From Eubacteriales bacterium (lineage in GTDB: Bacteria > Bacillota > Clostridia > Lachnospirales > Lachnospiraceae): DNA of 33,570 nucleotides. Numbering within the stretch: the first letter of the stretch is position 1; every line of letters starts with the position of its first letter. Positions 1 to 7,129 of the stretch are shown one piece after another. The stretch lies in contig JAUNNP010000013.1 of the NCBI GenBank assembly GCA_030531385.1, positions 3,678-37,247 of the forward strand. The letters are read 5' to 3'. The translations under genes were made by a program, and so were the position numbers. The notes beneath the pieces are model-generated. The model worked only from the letters and a program-made list of their open reading frames with translations, was not told the origin of the DNA and did not search any database.

Positions 1-1004
1 AAAATGCCCACATCGTGCATGTCAGGCTCCGGCGGATTTCCGTCGCAGTCACAGGAAAGTGAAATGCGGTTCATAACATTCACAAAGGCTATGCCCTTCT
101 GATTGCCCATATAATCGCACACTCCCTTTGCGGCCTCAGCCATGCACTCAGTAAAATTGGTCTGATTCTCATATGCATTGTCTCCGAAGGCAAACTCCAT
201 GAAAATGTTATCGTCGGACATGAACTCATTGTCAGATCTGGTTCCTCCGGAATGAATGAGGCCCTTTCCGGTCTCAGTCTCGCCGTAGCCTGTGGCAAAG
301 CCGATCGAGAGGTTCTTAAGTGCGCCTCCGAAGCCGCCCATCATATGTCCCTTAAAGTGGCTCAGCACAAGGTACGAATCATAGTTCGGGAAATGCGTTC
401 CGACAATGTCATACTCCATGTGCTTTCCGTTTTCTATCGGAATATGCATGCCGCCCTCTTCATCGAGGACGTCAAAGTCCGCGATATCTAAAAAGCCGTG
501 GTCCTTTGCGACCTGCTTATGCATGGCTGCGGAAGCACGGGCAGTACCGTAGGCAACATTGCACTCAACTATTGTGCCGTCAAGCTTCTTTACAAGGTCA
601 CCGATAAGCTCAGGTCTTAAGTAGTTGGATTTTGGCGGTTCGCCTGTGCTGATCTTTACTCCGACCTTTCCCTGCGGCTCCCAGCCCATTGCCTCGTATA
701 CCTTTACAAGTCCCTCAGCCGAGATGTCCTTCGTGTAATATACTACCGGCGCATTCTCATCGTCAGTCTTGAAAGGCTTATAGTCTCCCTGATAGGAATC
801 GATCTGCTCGGCCGCATCTATTCTTACCTTTGTCATATCATAAATATCTGCGGAAGCTGCCCTGCCCGCCGGAGCCGCCGAGGTTGTCTCCGCTGTACCG
901 GCTGTCGTTGTCTGCGGCGCGCTGTTACTCTGTCCGCATGCCGCAAGCGAAAGCGCCAATGCTGCCGTCAGGCCTGCCGCAATAATATAATGTCTTTTTC
1001 TCAT
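1..1004 (-). CDS. DUF362 domain lipoprotein, C-terminus cut by window edge
   Basis: Reading leftward from ATG at 1004 gives about 334 codons with no stop before the window edge, so the 3' end is missing. The N-terminus is a lipoprotein signal: MRKRHYIIAAG, a hydrophobic stretch, then a lipobox ending LSLAAC at about residue 22, followed by a Thr/Ala-rich linker. The mature part has DUF362 features: VGVKISTGEPP, IVECNVAYG, then SHFKGHMMGGFGGALKNL and the CDCDGNPPEPDMHD stretch, where Cys residues of an iron-sulfur or metal-binding segment would be expected. DUF362 proteins are poorly characterised; many carry ferredoxin-like segments. AGGAGG lies 5 nt before the ATG, which fixes the start. The AAA/DUF4143 gene lies 56 nt upstream on the same strand and may be cotranscribed. 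Function beyond a membrane-anchored DUF362 protein is unknown. Confidence 0.85.
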   Translation of the reverse strand, partial: MRKRHYIIAAGLTAALALSLAACGQSNSAPQTTTAGTAETTSAAPAGRAASADIYDMTKVRIDAAEQIDSYQGDYKPFKTDDENAPVVYYTKDISAEGLVKVYEAMGWEPQGKVGVKISTGEPPKSNYLRPELIGDLVKKLDGTIVECNVAYGTARASAAMHKQVAKDHGFLDIADFDVLDEEGGMHIPIENGKHMEYDIVGTHFPNYDSYLVLSHFKGHMMGGFGGALKNLSIGFATGYGETETGKGLIHSGGTRSDNEFMSDDNIFMEFAFGDNAYENQTNFTECMAEAAKGVCDYMGNQKGIAFVNVMNRISLSCDCDGNPPEPDMHDVGI

Positions 1005-1060
1005 AAAACCTCCTACATGAAACAAAATTCATTGACTGTCATCGATGCAATTAAATAAGG

Positions 1061-2353
1061 TCATATAAGCTTAAAAAATCCCCACAAGGGTAGATTTCTC
1101 ATCCATTCCTGGTTTCTGTACCCACTCATGGAAATGCGGATCGCATCACTCGGTTCAAACTTATCTACATAAGCCCTAAGACTTTTAGATTTGAGATTTT
1201 CCTCAGCCTTTACCTCCACAGGGATAATATCTTTACCCTTTTGCAACAGAAAATCCGTTTCATATACAGACTTTTCTCCGGCATAATAATATGGTGTAAA
1301 TCCTGTGTCACTTATAAGCTGCTGAAGAACAAACTGCTCTGTAAGTGCTCCCTTAAATTCTACAAAAATATTATTTCCTGTCAATACACTGTCAGTATCA
1401 AGTTCGCTCATAGCGCAAAGCAAACCAATATCTGACATAAAAAGTTTAAAAGCACCAAAATCAACGTAAGCCTTGAGCGGCATAGCAGGCTTAGACACTT
1501 TATTCACCTTATAAAGTAATCCTGCATCGCAAAGCCACTCAATAGAAATTTCAAAATCCTTCTGTCTTGCACCGGGTTTTACGTTACCAAAGAAAAATTT
1601 GCGATTCTCCTTGGCAAGCTGAACCGGCACCGCCGCCCACACCATACGTGTTCTCGGAAGTTCTCTTTCTCCAATATGTTTGCCAAAATCTCCCTCATAC
1701 TGACTAAGTATCAAAAGCTGCTGCTCTCTTACGAGCGAAAAGTCATGGCTCTCCAAATAGATTTTTAAAACCTCAGGCATTCCTCCAACTATATAATAAG
1801 ATTTCAGCAGTTCGATGTATCTCTCTGAAAACTCATTTATTTTAGCGTAATTACCTTTACTGACAAACTCTTCCAGCTTATCCTCCCCGGCCGCCAGCAA
1901 AAACTCCCTGAAATTCATAGGATAAAGCTTTAACTCATCGACTTTTCCCACAGGAAAGGAAACTCCTTCATGAAGTGCCACTCCGAGCAGAGACCCCGCT
2001 GCAATAATGTGATACTGCTGAGCATCCTCACAAAAATACTTCAGTGATTCAACAACCCTTGGTGCAGACTGTACTTCATCAAAAATAATAAGTGTATTGT
2101 CCGGATCGATTTTCACATGAAGCTTAATTTCAAGTGCCTCTATGATTCTCACCGGATCATAATCCTCCTCAAACAGAGCGGTCATCTTCTTATTGTTATA
2201 AAAGGAAACATATACTGTATCTTTATAAAAATGCTGCCCGAAATCCTTCATCAGCCAAGTTTTTCCAACCTGACGAGCTCCCCATAAAATAAGCGGTTTC
2301 CTGTTGGTTTTACTTTTCCATTCTATTAATTTTTCTGTTAAAAATCTTTTCAT
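1061..2353 (-). CDS. AAA ATPase with C-terminal DUF4143 (AAA_14 family)
   Basis: The 430-aa product has the usual full length of the AAA_14/DUF4143 family. Walker A is GARQVGKTW near residue 29, Walker B is LIIFDEVQ near residue 90, and a sensor-like IIAAGSLLG follows. The C-terminal half is DUF4143-like, with an ETDFLLQ..IIPVEVKAE motif resembling the acidic/Lys pattern of restriction-endonuclease-like folds. The family is widespread in gut bacteria and its role is undefined. I start at the internal ATG (2353, MKRFLTEK) rather than the in-frame ATG at 2392, because a strong -35/-10 pair ends at 2361 and no ribosome binding site precedes the upstream ATG. The chosen start also lacks a Shine-Dalgarno, so the mRNA is probably leaderless. 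The last codons read WGFFKLI. A truncated relative lies at the right edge of the window. Confidence 0.88.
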   Translation of the reverse strand: MKRFLTEKLIEWKSKTNRKPLILWGARQVGKTWLMKDFGQHFYKDTVYVSFYNNKKMTALFEEDYDPVRIIEALEIKLHVKIDPDNTLIIFDEVQSAPRVVESLKYFCEDAQQYHIIAAGSLLGVALHEGVSFPVGKVDELKLYPMNFREFLLAAGEDKLEEFVSKGNYAKINEFSERYIELLKSYYIVGGMPEVLKIYLESHDFSLVREQQLLILSQYEGDFGKHIGERELPRTRMVWAAVPVQLAKENRKFFFGNVKPGARQKDFEISIEWLCDAGLLYKVNKVSKPAMPLKAYVDFGAFKLFMSDIGLLCAMSELDTDSVLTGNNIFVEFKGALTEQFVLQQLISDTGFTPYYYAGEKSVYETDFLLQKGKDIIPVEVKAEENLKSKSLRAYVDKFEPSDAIRISMSGYRNQEWMRNLPLWGFFKLI

Positions 2354-2360
2354 GTATGAA

Positions 2361-2389
2361 ATTATAGAGGAAAAAATGTGATTGTGCAA
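2361..2389 (-). promoter_or_regulatory. Promoter of the AAA/DUF4143 gene
   Basis: On the minus strand, -35 TTGCAC (2384-2389) and a perfect -10 TATAAT (2361-2366) are separated by exactly 17 nt. The start point would fall at or within a base or two of the ATG at 2353, which implies a leaderless transcript. Confidence 0.6.
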
Positions 2390-2439
2390 CATTTTTTCGT
2401 CGGAAAAAACGTTGTGTTAATACATTTTTTCGTTGGAAA
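2389..2439. repeat. Direct repeat and small palindrome upstream of the AAA promoter
   Basis: On the plus strand ACATTTTTTCG, two variable bases, then GGAAA occurs at 2389 and again at 2422, 33 nt apart. A weaker third copy (GCATATTTTTCC) follows near 2449. The first copy contains a perfect inverted repeat, TTTTTTC-GTCG-GAAAAAA (2392-2409). The repeats abut the -35 box of the ATPase gene, so an operator is plausible. No regulator is identified. Confidence 0.4.
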
Positions 2440-2568
2440 CATGTTGCTGCATATTTTTCCTGTAATGTCTCCGGGATCTTTTCTTTGAAATAGGCAGAGT
2501 TTGGTTTTCGTTTTTTTGATAGGGGGTGTATCAAAATTTAATGATTTCTTACAATGGTGCCTTACCTA

Positions 2569-2597
2569 TTGAAAGCCTATTGCTTTGGTAGTATTCT
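2569..2597 (+). promoter_or_regulatory. Candidate promoter for the vitamin B6 salvage pair
   Basis: TTGAAA (2569-2574), a 17-nt spacer, then TATTCT (2592-2597). It lies about 70 nt before the ECF S-component start. No riboswitch fold was recognised in the leader between 2600 and 2665. Confidence 0.4.
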
Positions 2598-2665
2598 CTG
2601 CTCAACAAAATTTTTACATCCCCTATGAAAATATTGAAGCATGGTAGGGCGGAAAGTGTGATAAT

Positions 2666-3274
2666 ATGAAAAATCAGGAACATACAAAAAGACTGGCAGT
2701 AATGGGTCTCATGGCCGCACTTTGCTTCGTAGGCTATGCGGTTTTTCCGGCGCTTAATGCCGGCGGTACCAAGATTCATTTCGGTAATTGCTTCGTTGTG
2801 ATCGCGGCATATCTTCTCGGCGGTGTTCCCGGCGGTCTGGCAGGTGCTGTGGGACTTGGTCTTGCTGATGTACTCTGCGGATTTGCCGCATCAGCTCCAC
2901 GTACATTTATCTGTAAGTTTATGATCGGTCTAATCGCAGGTACCGTGGCACACAAGGCAGGACATATCACAGAGCCCGGACGTGAGGCATCTGTCATCCT
3001 TCGCTGGACCATAATTGCAGCAGTTGCAGGTCTTGCATTCAACTGCGTATTTGAGCCCTGCCTTAAGTATGTGTGGTATACTATACTTATTCCGGACAGC
3101 GATAAGGCTGCTTCCGCGATTAAGGCATTGATGGCACTCAACACTTATGCTACATTTATTAATGCTATCACAAACTCGATCGCGGCAGTCATTCTTTACA
3201 ATGCGCTGCGCCCGGTCCTTGCCAAGAGCGGTATGCTGTTCCGCATCGGAAAGACCGCCGATAGCGCAAATTAA
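2666..3274 (+). CDS. ECF transporter S component, probably vitamin B6 (PdxU-like)
   Basis: The 202-aa protein has about five to six hydrophobic segments and the size of an ECF transporter substrate-binding S component. The N-terminus (KRLAVMGLMAALCFVGYAVFP) contains the helix-1 region carrying the AxxxA-type packing motif (MGLMAALCF) that contacts the shared EcfT subunit. A glycine-rich segment (GGVPGGLAGAVGLGLADVL) follows, then the conserved KFMIGLIAG. S components capture a vitamin and use ECF ATPases (EcfA1/A2) and EcfT encoded elsewhere, since none lie here. Substrate is inferred from the kinase gene 21 nt downstream: B6-specific S components are often paired with pyridoxal/pyridoxamine kinase. 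The ribosome binding site is weak (GGCGGAAAG about 10 nt upstream). Thiamine or another vitamin precursor is an alternative substrate. Confidence 0.85.
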   Translation: MKNQEHTKRLAVMGLMAALCFVGYAVFPALNAGGTKIHFGNCFVVIAAYLLGGVPGGLAGAVGLGLADVLCGFAASAPRTFICKFMIGLIAGTVAHKAGHITEPGREASVILRWTIIAAVAGLAFNCVFEPCLKYVWYTILIPDSDKAASAIKALMALNTYATFINAITNSIAAVILYNALRPVLAKSGMLFRIGKTADSAN

Positions 3275-3295
3275 CAAAGGTGCTTTAAAATCAAT

Positions 3296-4183
3296 ATGAA
3301 ATCACACAAATTAGCTGTAATAAATGATCTTTCAGGATATGGCCGCTGCTCACTTGCAGTGGCTATTCCTGTTATTTCGGCACTCGGCGTGCAGGCATGT
3401 GCTGTGCCTACCTCTATCCTCTCAAATCATACCGGCTTTCCGAAGGAATATAAGTTTGACTTCACTGATCATATGAGTCCTTATATGGATGCATGGCAGG
3501 AGCTTGGGCTTGAATTTGACGGCATCGTGACGGGATATATGAATGATCCCGCCCAGGTAGATGCGGCCGCAGCCTTCATCGAGGCCTTCCGCAGCTCTGA
3601 AACCACCGTATTCGTGGACCCTGCGATGGCTGATCACGGAAAGCTCTACCGCGGTTTTACACCGGCTTATGCCGAGTATATTAAAGATAAGCTCATACGC
3701 CACGCAACCGTGATCAAGCCAAACATCACCGAGGCCTGCATTCTCAGCGGATATGACTATGACGAAGTGATGTCTACAGTTGGCGATCACACTATGAGGA
3801 GGCTCAAGTCACACCTTATAAATATCGTTGAAAAGCTGCGCGAGCTCGGACCGTCCGATATCGTGATCACGGGTGTCGACCGCGGCGAGCGCATACTTAA
3901 CACGCTTGCCGATGAGAACGGCGTTAAATTTATTTCAGTGAAAAAGACCGGAGCAAACCGCCCCGGTACAGGTGATATATTCAGTTCTATCGTCGCGGCC
4001 TCTCTTATACAGGGGCTCGGCCTTGAGCATGCAGTCCGAAAGGCCTGCGAATTTATCGCGGCCTCCATCTCCGTAAGTGAGGAAGCCGGCATCCCCGTAA
4101 ACGAGGGTGTCATGTTTGAAAAGGTCCTCTCGAAGCTTTGCTGCACCTTCGACCAGATCGACTCAGTGAAGAAGCGGAACTAA
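3296..4183 (+). CDS. pdxY: Pyridoxamine/pyridoxal kinase (PdxY-type, ribokinase superfamily)
   Basis: This 295-aa enzyme transfers phosphate from ATP to the 5'-hydroxyl of pyridoxal, pyridoxine or pyridoxamine, giving the PLP-family cofactor. The N-terminal substrate-site motif is NDLSGYGRCSLAVAIPVIS, and TSILSNHTGF follows, both typical of Firmicutes pyridoxamine kinases. The C-terminal anion-hole/catalytic motif is GTGDIFSSIV, with Asp as the expected base, preceded by KKTGANRP. Length matches the PdxY/PdxK family (about 280-300 aa). It is cotranscribed with the ECF S component, so uptake and metabolic trapping are linked. Its TAA stop (4181-4183) overlaps the TAG stop (4180-4182) of the convergent HTH gene, leaving no space for a terminator. 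Hydroxymethylpyrimidine kinase activity is a less likely alternative. The gene symbol is by family, not proven orthology. Confidence 0.85.
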   Translation: MKSHKLAVINDLSGYGRCSLAVAIPVISALGVQACAVPTSILSNHTGFPKEYKFDFTDHMSPYMDAWQELGLEFDGIVTGYMNDPAQVDAAAAFIEAFRSSETTVFVDPAMADHGKLYRGFTPAYAEYIKDKLIRHATVIKPNITEACILSGYDYDEVMSTVGDHTMRRLKSHLINIVEKLRELGPSDIVITGVDRGERILNTLADENGVKFISVKKTGANRPGTGDIFSSIVAASLIQGLGLEHAVRKACEFIAASISVSEEAGIPVNEGVMFEKVLSKLCCTFDQIDSVKKRN

Positions 4184-4824
4184 TGCAAAAGCTCTTCCGC
4201 CCTGCAGTTCAGTGCTCTCGCCAGCTGCACCGCTGTCTGAAGCTGTGTTTTACTGATGTCCCGCTGTCCCTGCTCAAAAAGCTGTATCTGTCTGAGCGGC
4301 ACGCCGGACCGTGCCGCCAGCTGGCTCTGTGACAGCTCGGCATATTTCCTGAGGCGTTTTAGCTGCGACTCTTTACCACTGCAGTTATCGATCCGCATTA
4401 TACGAGAATCCATCTGATGCACATAAAGTGATATATCCGCCTCATGAAGTGTCGGATACATACCATACATCTCATCTATAGGCACAGAGTTATTGATATA
4501 ACGAAAACTCATACCTCTCTCCCACTGATAATATGCCAGACTCCATCCTATCCAATATTCAGGTGACTTATCAAGCTCCATTGAATCTTCCGCTTCCGGA
4601 TAAACACCGGTACACTTTTCCACGACGATCTTGGCGACCTCGCATCCATTTTTACCCGCGACATAGGTAGGATTTCCAATTTCAAACTGCTTTGCCATCC
4701 CGCAGGTCATAAACATACCGTGAAAATCAGAAAGGCTGCGGTCCAAAGCATTGACAGCAAAATCATACATATCACCCATCACACGCTGCGCGAGCGGGCA
4801 GTACATTTCATCATAAGCATGCAT
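4180..4824 (-). CDS. Putative antitoxin with C-terminal HTH (Xre/Cro type)
   Basis: The 214-aa protein ends in a clear Xre/Cro helix-turn-helix (about residues 155-214): LKRLRKYAELSQSQLAARSG, then VPLRQIQLFEQGQRDISKTQ. About 150 residues of unassigned sequence precede it, containing GMAKQFEIGNPTYVAGKNG, WIGWSLAYYQWERGMSF and a short LHEADISLYVHQMD segment that loosely recalls DUF3791 partners of DUF3990 proteins. The DNA-binding domain is at the C-terminus, with the N-terminal part free to bind a partner. Its start overlaps the end of the DUF3990 gene by 14 nt, so the two are translationally coupled. It probably neutralises that protein and represses the pair through the palindromes at 5534-5581. 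The antitoxin role is inferred from context and is not shown by the sequence itself. Confidence 0.72.
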   Translation of the reverse strand: MHAYDEMYCPLAQRVMGDMYDFAVNALDRSLSDFHGMFMTCGMAKQFEIGNPTYVAGKNGCEVAKIVVEKCTGVYPEAEDSMELDKSPEYWIGWSLAYYQWERGMSFRYINNSVPIDEMYGMYPTLHEADISLYVHQMDSRIMRIDNCSGKESQLKRLRKYAELSQSQLAARSGVPLRQIQLFEQGQRDISKTQLQTAVQLARALNCRAEELLH

Positions 4825-5482
4825 CTTCTATATCCCTGCCTCTCAAAATATCGATAATATAGATTTCATCAGTTCGCTTTCCTGCAGCTCGATATGCCGC
4901 ATAATCCTTCCTGGCCTTTTTATCCCTCACAAGTTTACTGCTGTAATACATTGCCGCATCGGCCTCTGTGTGACCCAGATAGGATATCCGCTCAAAGGCC
5001 TTTTGGCTTTTAAGGACTATCTGTTCGCCGAGCTTACCGAGCTGAAAAGCCGCATTAAGCTGCTGCAGCGAGATAGTCCCCATAATAAAGTCCTGCGCAA
5101 AGGAAAAATACGAGTCATCCGCACGATATCCCCTCACAATGTCAAACACTGAGAGATCCACCGTGAAATGCTTCTGCAGGTAGTCCTTCGCCTCCTCGGC
5201 TATACTTCTTTTCTGCCAGTATCCTCTATATTTTGTCAGAACCGCAAGCCAGTTCAGGATGTTGTAATCTCCGGAGTTAAGGTCACATATCTTAAGTCCC
5301 TTAGTATCAAGCTCATAGGCATTAATAAAGCCATCACAGTTATTCTTACATGCCCATTCGCCGGCAAGCTCTGGACTTTCAGTAAGATAAAAGCCCCTTC
5401 CATAATCATTGGCAATGCTGCCTAAGCCAAACTGCGGTCTCTCTATAATTTTTTCCGATCCGTGGTAAAGTTTGAATGTCAT
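4811..5482 (-). CDS. DUF3990 protein, ADP-ribosyltransferase-like putative toxin
   Basis: The 223-aa protein opens with LYHGSEKII and then NDYGRGFYLTESPELAGEWA, the hallmark H and Y motifs of DUF3990, a family related to the ADP-ribosyltransferase fold. A third motif, LGEQIVLKSQKAFERISYLG (about residues 153-172), matches the family's Q-I-x-x-x-T/S-x-K-A segment and may supply the catalytic Glu/Gln. If active it would use NAD+ to modify a target macromolecule; the target is unknown. It is the first gene of a two-gene operon with the HTH protein, a reverse (toxin-first) order. The product lacks a signal peptide and should be cytoplasmic. Upstream lies a strong promoter interlaced with two palindromic operators. 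The ribosome binding site is modest (CAGGGATG). Confidence 0.8.
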   Translation of the reverse strand: MTFKLYHGSEKIIERPQFGLGSIANDYGRGFYLTESPELAGEWACKNNCDGFINAYELDTKGLKICDLNSGDYNILNWLAVLTKYRGYWQKRSIAEEAKDYLQKHFTVDLSVFDIVRGYRADDSYFSFAQDFIMGTISLQQLNAAFQLGKLGEQIVLKSQKAFERISYLGHTEADAAMYYSSKLVRDKKARKDYAAYRAAGKRTDEIYIIDILRGRDIEDACL

Positions 5483-5533
5483 AGCTTCATCCCTGTCACT
5501 TTTAGTTTTTCCGGAAACAATAGTTCTTTATAC

Positions 5534-5588
5534 AAATATATCGCTGCAGCGATATATTTATTATATCTCTGCAGCGATATATTTTCAA
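5534..5588 (-). promoter_or_regulatory. Autoregulated promoter with two tandem palindromic operators
   Basis: On the minus strand, -35 TTGAAA (5583-5588) and a perfect -10 TATAAT (5560-5565) are 17 nt apart. Operator 1 is a perfect 26-bp palindrome (5534-5559, core ATCGCTGCAGCGAT) just downstream of the -10, covering the start point. Operator 2 (5562-5581) is a 20-bp palindrome with one mismatch, filling the -35/-10 spacer. Centres are 25 bp apart and the two sites share the 16-mer CTGCAGCGATATATTT. This is the layout expected for repression by the downstream HTH protein. Confidence 0.75.
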
Positions 5589-5615
5589 GTTGATATTTAA
5601 ATTAAACAGATGATG

Positions 5616-7034
5616 TTACTGCAGCAGGCCGTTGAGCTCCGCGGCCGTGGCGATAGCCTTCTGGACGTAGTCGGCGACATCGGGACTGCCGAAAATGTTG
5701 CCGCGCCACTCAACTCCGCCGCCGTAATCGCGCACGGAATCGAGATCGATCTTGCCGTACATGAGGTCGAGAGCCATCTTCGGCTCCGCCTTGCGGTAGC
5801 GTGTGGATGTGCCCTTCTTGTAGGAGCCCACCATCTGCTCGGCAAGCAGCGTGTTCCTCAGTTCGTAGACCTTGAGCAGCATTTCCATATCGGACATGGA
5901 CGGATCCATATTCGCGATGAAGAGGTTCGGCTGCGCGCCGCAGTTGATGTTGACCGACAGCATCGCTGCCTTTACAGCTATATTCCGCCTGTCCAGGTCA
6001 AAGCCTGCCGCATTCAGCTTCTCTGCGAAGCCGTCCCAGTAAAGCATGCGGAAAAAGCGAAGCTGCGTGGACATAGCCTCCTGATAATTTGTCAGCATTG
6101 CCTTATAAAAAGCATTGGTGATGCGCGGATCGTTTATCATGTTCTCGTCGCCCGTCTTATAGCCGAGCAGGCTCTTAAAGCCCGACCAGAGCGCCGGGTT
6201 GGAATCGTAGGCATACTTCATGAAATCCGTGAGATCGTAGCGGTAGTCGAACTGGCACATGCCGTAAGCCCTGCCGCGGTCGCCGCACACAATTGTCGAA
6301 CCCGAGGTCTCTCCCGCGATCGAAAGCATGTAAAATTCTGCCGGCATTCCCCCCACGGTGACTCCGCTTAGCTTTGGCGCCGCCGTCCCGCCGCTGTACT
6401 GCGAGCGGAGCTCAGCGCTATACTTCCTCCACTCGGCCGCGTAGTCATATGAACTTGTCGAGCCTGACGAGCTGCCCTTTGCTGCATCCGGGTCATACTG
6501 CCCGCGGCTGTTTAAATACCTGCCGTCCGGTGCATATTCGCCGGCAAACATATGTCCGTCATTAATATCGAAATAATAGTCGTCCCCCGACATCCTCAGC
6601 CAGCCCTTGACTATGCCGGTCGTCTTTCCATAGTACCAGTGTCCGTTCGCGCGGAACCACCCGGTCCTCAGCGCGCCCGTCTGATCAAAGTAGTAGGTGC
6701 CGCTTCCGATATTTCGAAAGCCTGTGACCTGCCTGCCGTTCTCATCAAGATAACAGCTCACGCCGTCCGACGCTCTCCAGCAGTTCTTTCCCGAAACTTC
6801 CGCCGAGATAAAGCTGTAGGTGCTGCCGCCTGCCTGCGCTGCCGCATCGATTACTCCAGGGATGTCCGAGATATCAGCCGCTGCTGCGCCTGCCTGCGCT
6901 GCCGCATAAAGTCCCGCCCTGGCCGCTGCTGCCGCCGCGGCGTCAACAGGCCCCGGTCCGTCAGCGAAAGCCGTAATAGTCATCGCCGCTGTGGCCACAG
7001 CCAGCATTGGCAGTATAAAAAATTTCTTTTTCAT
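5616..7034 (-). CDS. Secreted lysozyme-like protein with cell-wall-binding repeats
   Basis: The 472-aa product has a Sec signal peptide (MKKKFFILPMLAVATAAMT..ITAFA, cleavage near residue 24) and then an Ala-rich stretch (about residues 25-70). Three to four choline-binding/wall-binding repeats follow (about 85-170; YYFDQTGALRTGWF, HWYYGKTTGIVKGWL, DDYYFDINDGHMFAGEY). The C-terminal domain (about 225-470) has MLSIAGETSGSTI followed by AYGMCQFDYRYDL, matching the E...G..GLMQ pattern of lysozyme-like transglycosylases. Glu242 is the candidate catalytic acid. It probably cleaves peptidoglycan at the cell surface or in neighbouring cells; a chitosanase-like glycosidase is an alternative. The start is set by GGAAAGGATATACACATG. 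Its 5' leader begins with a 27-nt hairpin element. The repeats lie on the N-terminal side of the catalytic domain, unlike in the two surface proteins further along. Confidence 0.75.
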   Translation of the reverse strand: MKKKFFILPMLAVATAAMTITAFADGPGPVDAAAAAAARAGLYAAAQAGAAAADISDIPGVIDAAAQAGGSTYSFISAEVSGKNCWRASDGVSCYLDENGRQVTGFRNIGSGTYYFDQTGALRTGWFRANGHWYYGKTTGIVKGWLRMSGDDYYFDINDGHMFAGEYAPDGRYLNSRGQYDPDAAKGSSSGSTSSYDYAAEWRKYSAELRSQYSGGTAAPKLSGVTVGGMPAEFYMLSIAGETSGSTIVCGDRGRAYGMCQFDYRYDLTDFMKYAYDSNPALWSGFKSLLGYKTGDENMINDPRITNAFYKAMLTNYQEAMSTQLRFFRMLYWDGFAEKLNAAGFDLDRRNIAVKAAMLSVNINCGAQPNLFIANMDPSMSDMEMLLKVYELRNTLLAEQMVGSYKKGTSTRYRKAEPKMALDLMYGKIDLDSVRDYGGGVEWRGNIFGSPDVADYVQKAIATAAELNGLLQ

Positions 7035-7053
7035 GTGTATATCCTTTCCACGA

Positions 7054-7080
7054 GTGTCAATGGAACCGTCCCGGTGACAC
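7054..7080. repeat. 27-nt dispersed hairpin element, copy 1
   Basis: GTGTCA and TGACAC form 6-bp arms around a 15-nt loop containing GAACCGTCCC. A second copy at 18670-18696 matches at 23 of 27 positions in the same orientation. The element lies 20 nt before the ATG of the lysozyme-like gene, apparently at the very 5' end of its transcript. It looks like a REP-type extragenic palindrome; a link to a RAYT transposase is inference, and none is in the window. Confidence 0.6.
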
Positions 7081-7086
7081 TTTTAA

Positions 7087-7116
7087 AGTATATCAGACCG
7101 CGGCGCGGCATTTCAT
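7087..7116 (-). promoter_or_regulatory. Candidate promoter for the lysozyme-like gene
   Basis: On the minus strand, -35 ATGAAA (7111-7116) and -10 TATACT (7087-7092) are 18 nt apart. The predicted start falls near 7080, the first base of the hairpin element. The -35 is weak. Confidence 0.35.
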
Positions 7117-7129
7117 AACACTTTATGAA
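7112..7129. repeat. Inverted repeat at the LysR gene 3' end
   Basis: TTCATAA-CACT-TTATGAA is a perfect 7-bp inverted repeat that includes the LysR stop codon and overlaps the candidate -35 of the lysozyme-like gene. It has no T-tract, so an operator or RNA hairpin is as likely as a terminator. Confidence 0.35.

Noticed and set aside
2310-2534. Small 74-codon gene upstream of the AAA gene
   Set aside because: Its Lys/Arg/Phe-rich sequence is produced by the AT-rich direct repeats and it overlaps the promoter. No ribosome binding site is seen.
3422-3790. 122-codon minus-strand frame within the kinase gene
   Set aside because: It is a shadow of the kinase coding frame, with no motif or ribosome binding site.
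5610-6371. 253-codon plus-strand frame opposite the lysozyme-like gene
   Set aside because: Composition is unlike a real protein, and the minus-strand product has a signal peptide, repeats and a catalytic-like domain.
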